Positions 62,234 to 64,000 of a stretch of 64,000 nucleotides of DNA are shown here, one piece after another (the stretch's first letter is position 1; each line of letters opens with the position of its first letter). The notes under the pieces are model-generated. The model saw nothing but the letters and a program-made list of their open reading frames with translations. It was not told the DNA's origin and ran no database searches. Source of the stretch: Thermomicrobium sp. (GTDB lineage Bacteria > Chloroflexota > Chloroflexia > Thermomicrobiales > Thermomicrobiaceae); the NCBI GenBank assembly GCA_026419575.1, contig JANZZC010000106.1, positions 1 to 64,000 of the forward strand, read 5' to 3'. Position numbers and translations under genes: made by a program.

Positions 62234-63283
62234 ATGAACGCGCTCGCGATCCGGCGACAATGGCGTCTGGCTATCGTGGCCGTCCTCGCCGTGCTCCTCG
62301 TGCTGGCGCCGGCCCTCTTGCCGACCTATCCGCTGAGCGTCCTCACCGAGATCCTCATCTTCACCTTGTTCGCCATGTCGCTCAACATCCTCCTCGGCTA
62401 CGCCGGCCTGCCCTCGCTGGGGCATTCCGCCTTCTTCGGAACCGGGGGCTACGCGGTCGGCCTCCTCGCCAAGTACTACGGCACGCCCGCGGCACTGGCG
62501 CTCGTCATCGCGGTCGTCGCCGGGATCCTCGTGGCCATCGTCACTGGCCCCTTCGTCCTCCGGACTCATGGCGCCTACTTTCTCATCCTGACGCTCTCGC
62601 TCACGCAAGTCCTCTTCGGCATCGTCTGGCTCTGGCGGAAGGTGACCGGCGGGGACGACGGGCTGCCCGGCATCCCGAGCCCCAGGATTCCGTTCCTCGT
62701 CGGACGCATCTCCGATACCGCGAACTTCTACTACCTCACGCTGATCGTCGTCGGCATCGCGGTCGCGGCGATCGCCTGGATCGTCCGCTCCCCGTTCGGT
62801 CTCGCGCTCGTCGGGATCCGCGAGAACGAGCGCTATCTCGAGGGACTCGGCTACCCGACCTGGACCTTGAAGTACGTCGCGTACATCCTGGCTGGCGGCT
62901 TCGCCGCGCTGGCCGGCGGCCTCTTCGCCTACTTCAAGGGCTTCGTCGGTCCGGGACAGATCAGCTGGCTGCTGGCCGGCGAAGGCATGGTCATGGTCAT
63001 CCTCGGTGGCGCTGGGACCTTCTGGGGTCCGGCGATCGGTGCGCTGCTCGTCCTGCTCCTCCGTTACGAGGTCAGCGCCTTCACCCAGCGCTGGGTGATG
63101 ATCCTCGGTATCGTCTTCATCCTGAACGTGCTCCTGTTGCCGCAAGGCATCGTCCGTTTGCCGCAGCGGATCCGCGAGATCCGGGCACGGTTGCGCCGGG
63201 AAACGACGCTCGCGCCACCGCTCGCCGAGGCGACCGCCGCGGCGCCGGACCGGTCGGTCGAGCGCGTCATCGAGAGGTCGTGA
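62234..63283 (+). CDS. livM: Branched-chain-amino-acid-type ABC permease, LivM
   Basis: A 349-residue permease. Typical segments are LTEILIFTLFAMSLNILLGYAGLPSLGHSAFFGTGGYAVGLL, the VTGGDDGLPGIPSP periplasmic loop, and GIRENERYLEGLGYPTWTLKYVAYILAGGFAALAGGLFAY with the coupling helix. The end has the Arg-rich amphipathic RIREIRARLRR followed by a low-complexity tail. It lies between livH and the ATPase gene, whose start is three bases after its stop. Confidence 0.92.
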   Translation: MNALAIRRQWRLAIVAVLAVLLVLAPALLPTYPLSVLTEILIFTLFAMSLNILLGYAGLPSLGHSAFFGTGGYAVGLLAKYYGTPAALALVIAVVAGILVAIVTGPFVLRTHGAYFLILTLSLTQVLFGIVWLWRKVTGGDDGLPGIPSPRIPFLVGRISDTANFYYLTLIVVGIAVAAIAWIVRSPFGLALVGIRENERYLEGLGYPTWTLKYVAYILAGGFAALAGGLFAYFKGFVGPGQISWLLAGEGMVMVILGGAGTFWGPAIGALLVLLLRYEVSAFTQRWVMILGIVFILNVLLLPQGIVRLPQRIREIRARLRRETTLAPPLAEATAAAPDRSVERVIERS

Positions 63284-63285
63284 CC

Positions 63286-64000
63286 ATGACGGTACCAGCG
63301 CTGCAACTCGAACACGTCAGCAAGGTCATCGGTGGTCTCACCATTCTGGAAGACATCTCGCTCACGGTCCAGCCCGGTGAGCGACGAGCCGTCATCGGTC
63401 CGAACGGTGCCGGCAAGACGACGCTGCTCAACGTGATCGCCGGGTTCCTCCCCGCGACGCAAGGACGCGTCGTCGTCTTCGGCCGCGACGTGACCAAACT
63501 GCCAGCGCATCGCCGCGTCGACGTCGGCCTCCTCAAGACCAACCAGCAACCGGCCGTCTTCCACGAACTCACGACCCGGCAGAACGTTCTGATCGCGCTG
63601 CTGCGCGGGCGGCACCCGTTGCTCGGGCTCGGTGGCCTGGTCGAGCGCGACCGAGAAACCCAACGGCGCGCCGAGCAGGTGCTTGAGGAATGGGGACTCC
63701 TCGACGTCGCCGACGTCGAGGTCCGGCACCTCCCGCACGGGTACCAGCGCCGGGTCGAGCTGGCTGCACGCTTCGCGCTCCGACCGAAACTGTTGCTCCT
63801 CGACGAGCCGGCCGCGGGTCTGGCCGTCGACGAGATCCCCGCCTTCATCGAACGGCTCAAGCAGCTTCCGCGCGACATGACGATCGTCCTGGTCGAGCAC
63901 AGCATGCGGGTCGTCTTCTCCTTCGCCGACCGGATCACCGTCCTCCACCACGGGGCCATCTTGGCCGACGGTACTCCGGAAGAGATCCAGAACAACGAGG
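63286..64000 (+). CDS. livG: ABC transporter ATP-binding protein, LivG type (3' end outside window)
   Basis: The first 238 residues of an ATPase that runs past the right edge of the window. It has Walker A GPNGAGKTT near residue 40, a Q-loop in LLKTNQQPAVFHELT, an unusual signature LPHGYQRRVELAARFAL in place of the normal LSYGQQR-type, Walker B LLLLDEPAAGL and the switch His in LVEHSMRVVF. The usual LivG length is about 250, so little is missing. The start ATG is three bases after the livM stop. A LivF partner is expected just outside. Confidence 0.9.
   Translation, partial: MTVPALQLEHVSKVIGGLTILEDISLTVQPGERRAVIGPNGAGKTTLLNVIAGFLPATQGRVVVFGRDVTKLPAHRRVDVGLLKTNQQPAVFHELTTRQNVLIALLRGRHPLLGLGGLVERDRETQRRAEQVLEEWGLLDVADVEVRHLPHGYQRRVELAARFALRPKLLLLDEPAAGLAVDEIPAFIERLKQLPRDMTIVLVEHSMRVVFSFADRITVLHHGAILADGTPEEIQNNE

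Noticed and set aside
1-64000. tRNA or rRNA genes, CRISPR arrays, insertion sequences
   Set aside because: No T-loop or anticodon-arm pattern, regularly spaced repeats, transposase motifs or terminal inverted repeats were seen on reading both strands; low-complexity Thr/Pro linker repeats near 1690-1810, 50210-50260 and 59970-60080 are coding.

Overview
The window is very GC-rich and densely packed. Most starts carry a GGAGG-type ribosome site, and GTG starts are frequent. Three extracellular proteins have Thr/Pro-rich linkers, one surface protein family carries the GG..FGYPI...VQYFERARFEYHPEN repeat, and there are F420/FMN luciferase-like enzymes, a globin-coupled chemoreceptor and a Tat system gene. 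Together these suggest a thermophilic Chloroflexota bacterium, most likely class Thermomicrobia (Thermomicrobium-like). This placement is an inference from gene content; there is no rRNA or tRNA in the window to confirm it.

Left part (1-24 kb): a TauE/SafE exporter with its DUF1634 partner; a surface cupredoxin whose signal peptide is out of frame with its copper domain; a membrane-anchored dihaem cytochrome c; a candidate structured RNA with its own promoter; threonine synthase; acyl-CoA dehydrogenase; a macrodomain hydrolase; a sugar-acid pair (tartrate/isopropylmalate-type dehydrogenase plus rhamnonate dehydratase-like enolase); a DedA protein; an LLM oxidoreductase; an Fsr-like MFS exporter; a gene interrupted by an in-frame TAG; MetE; a small winged-helix-like protein; a DUF711 protein; a PIG-L deacetylase; and two more LLM enzymes, one fused to a BBE-type FAD oxidase.

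Middle part (23-44 kb): an HxlR-YceI-DoxX redox-stress module with a legible promoter covered by two palindromic operators; a cobalamin-type binding protein overlapping an ECF S component; a CoA transferase; a GAF-sensor kinase (with an eroded ATP-binding domain) and NarL-type response regulator; a PhnP-like phosphodiesterase; two secreted surface proteins, one an L,D-transpeptidase; photolyase translationally coupled to a frameshifted carotenoid desaturase-like gene; a class B penicillin-binding protein; prs, rnc, DUF190, fluC and tatA.

Right part (43.7-64 kb): a PHP-type phosphatase; the late haem genes hemE-hemH-hemY facing a globin-coupled chemoreceptor; a lipoprotein; and a near-complete meta-cleavage pathway for aromatic compounds. 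On the minus strand lie IclR regulator, acylating acetaldehyde dehydrogenase, hydroxy-oxovalerate aldolase, flavin reductase, C-C bond hydrolase, 4-oxalocrotonate tautomerase (lacking its catalytic Pro1), decarboxylase and hydratase. Divergent on the plus strand lie a two-component phenol hydroxylase (HpaB family), an extradiol dioxygenase and a branched-chain-amino-acid-type ABC importer that probably takes up the aromatic substrate. The intergenic region between the two arms carries a good sigma-70 promoter and two GTTC-n9-GAAC operators.

The most notable items are the candidate structured RNA at 3.6 kb, the HxlR operator/promoter arrangement, the Pro1-less tautomerase inside an otherwise canonical pathway, the degenerate sensor kinase, the LLM-FAD fusion, and three genes with frame disruptions that should be checked against raw reads before being called pseudogenes.
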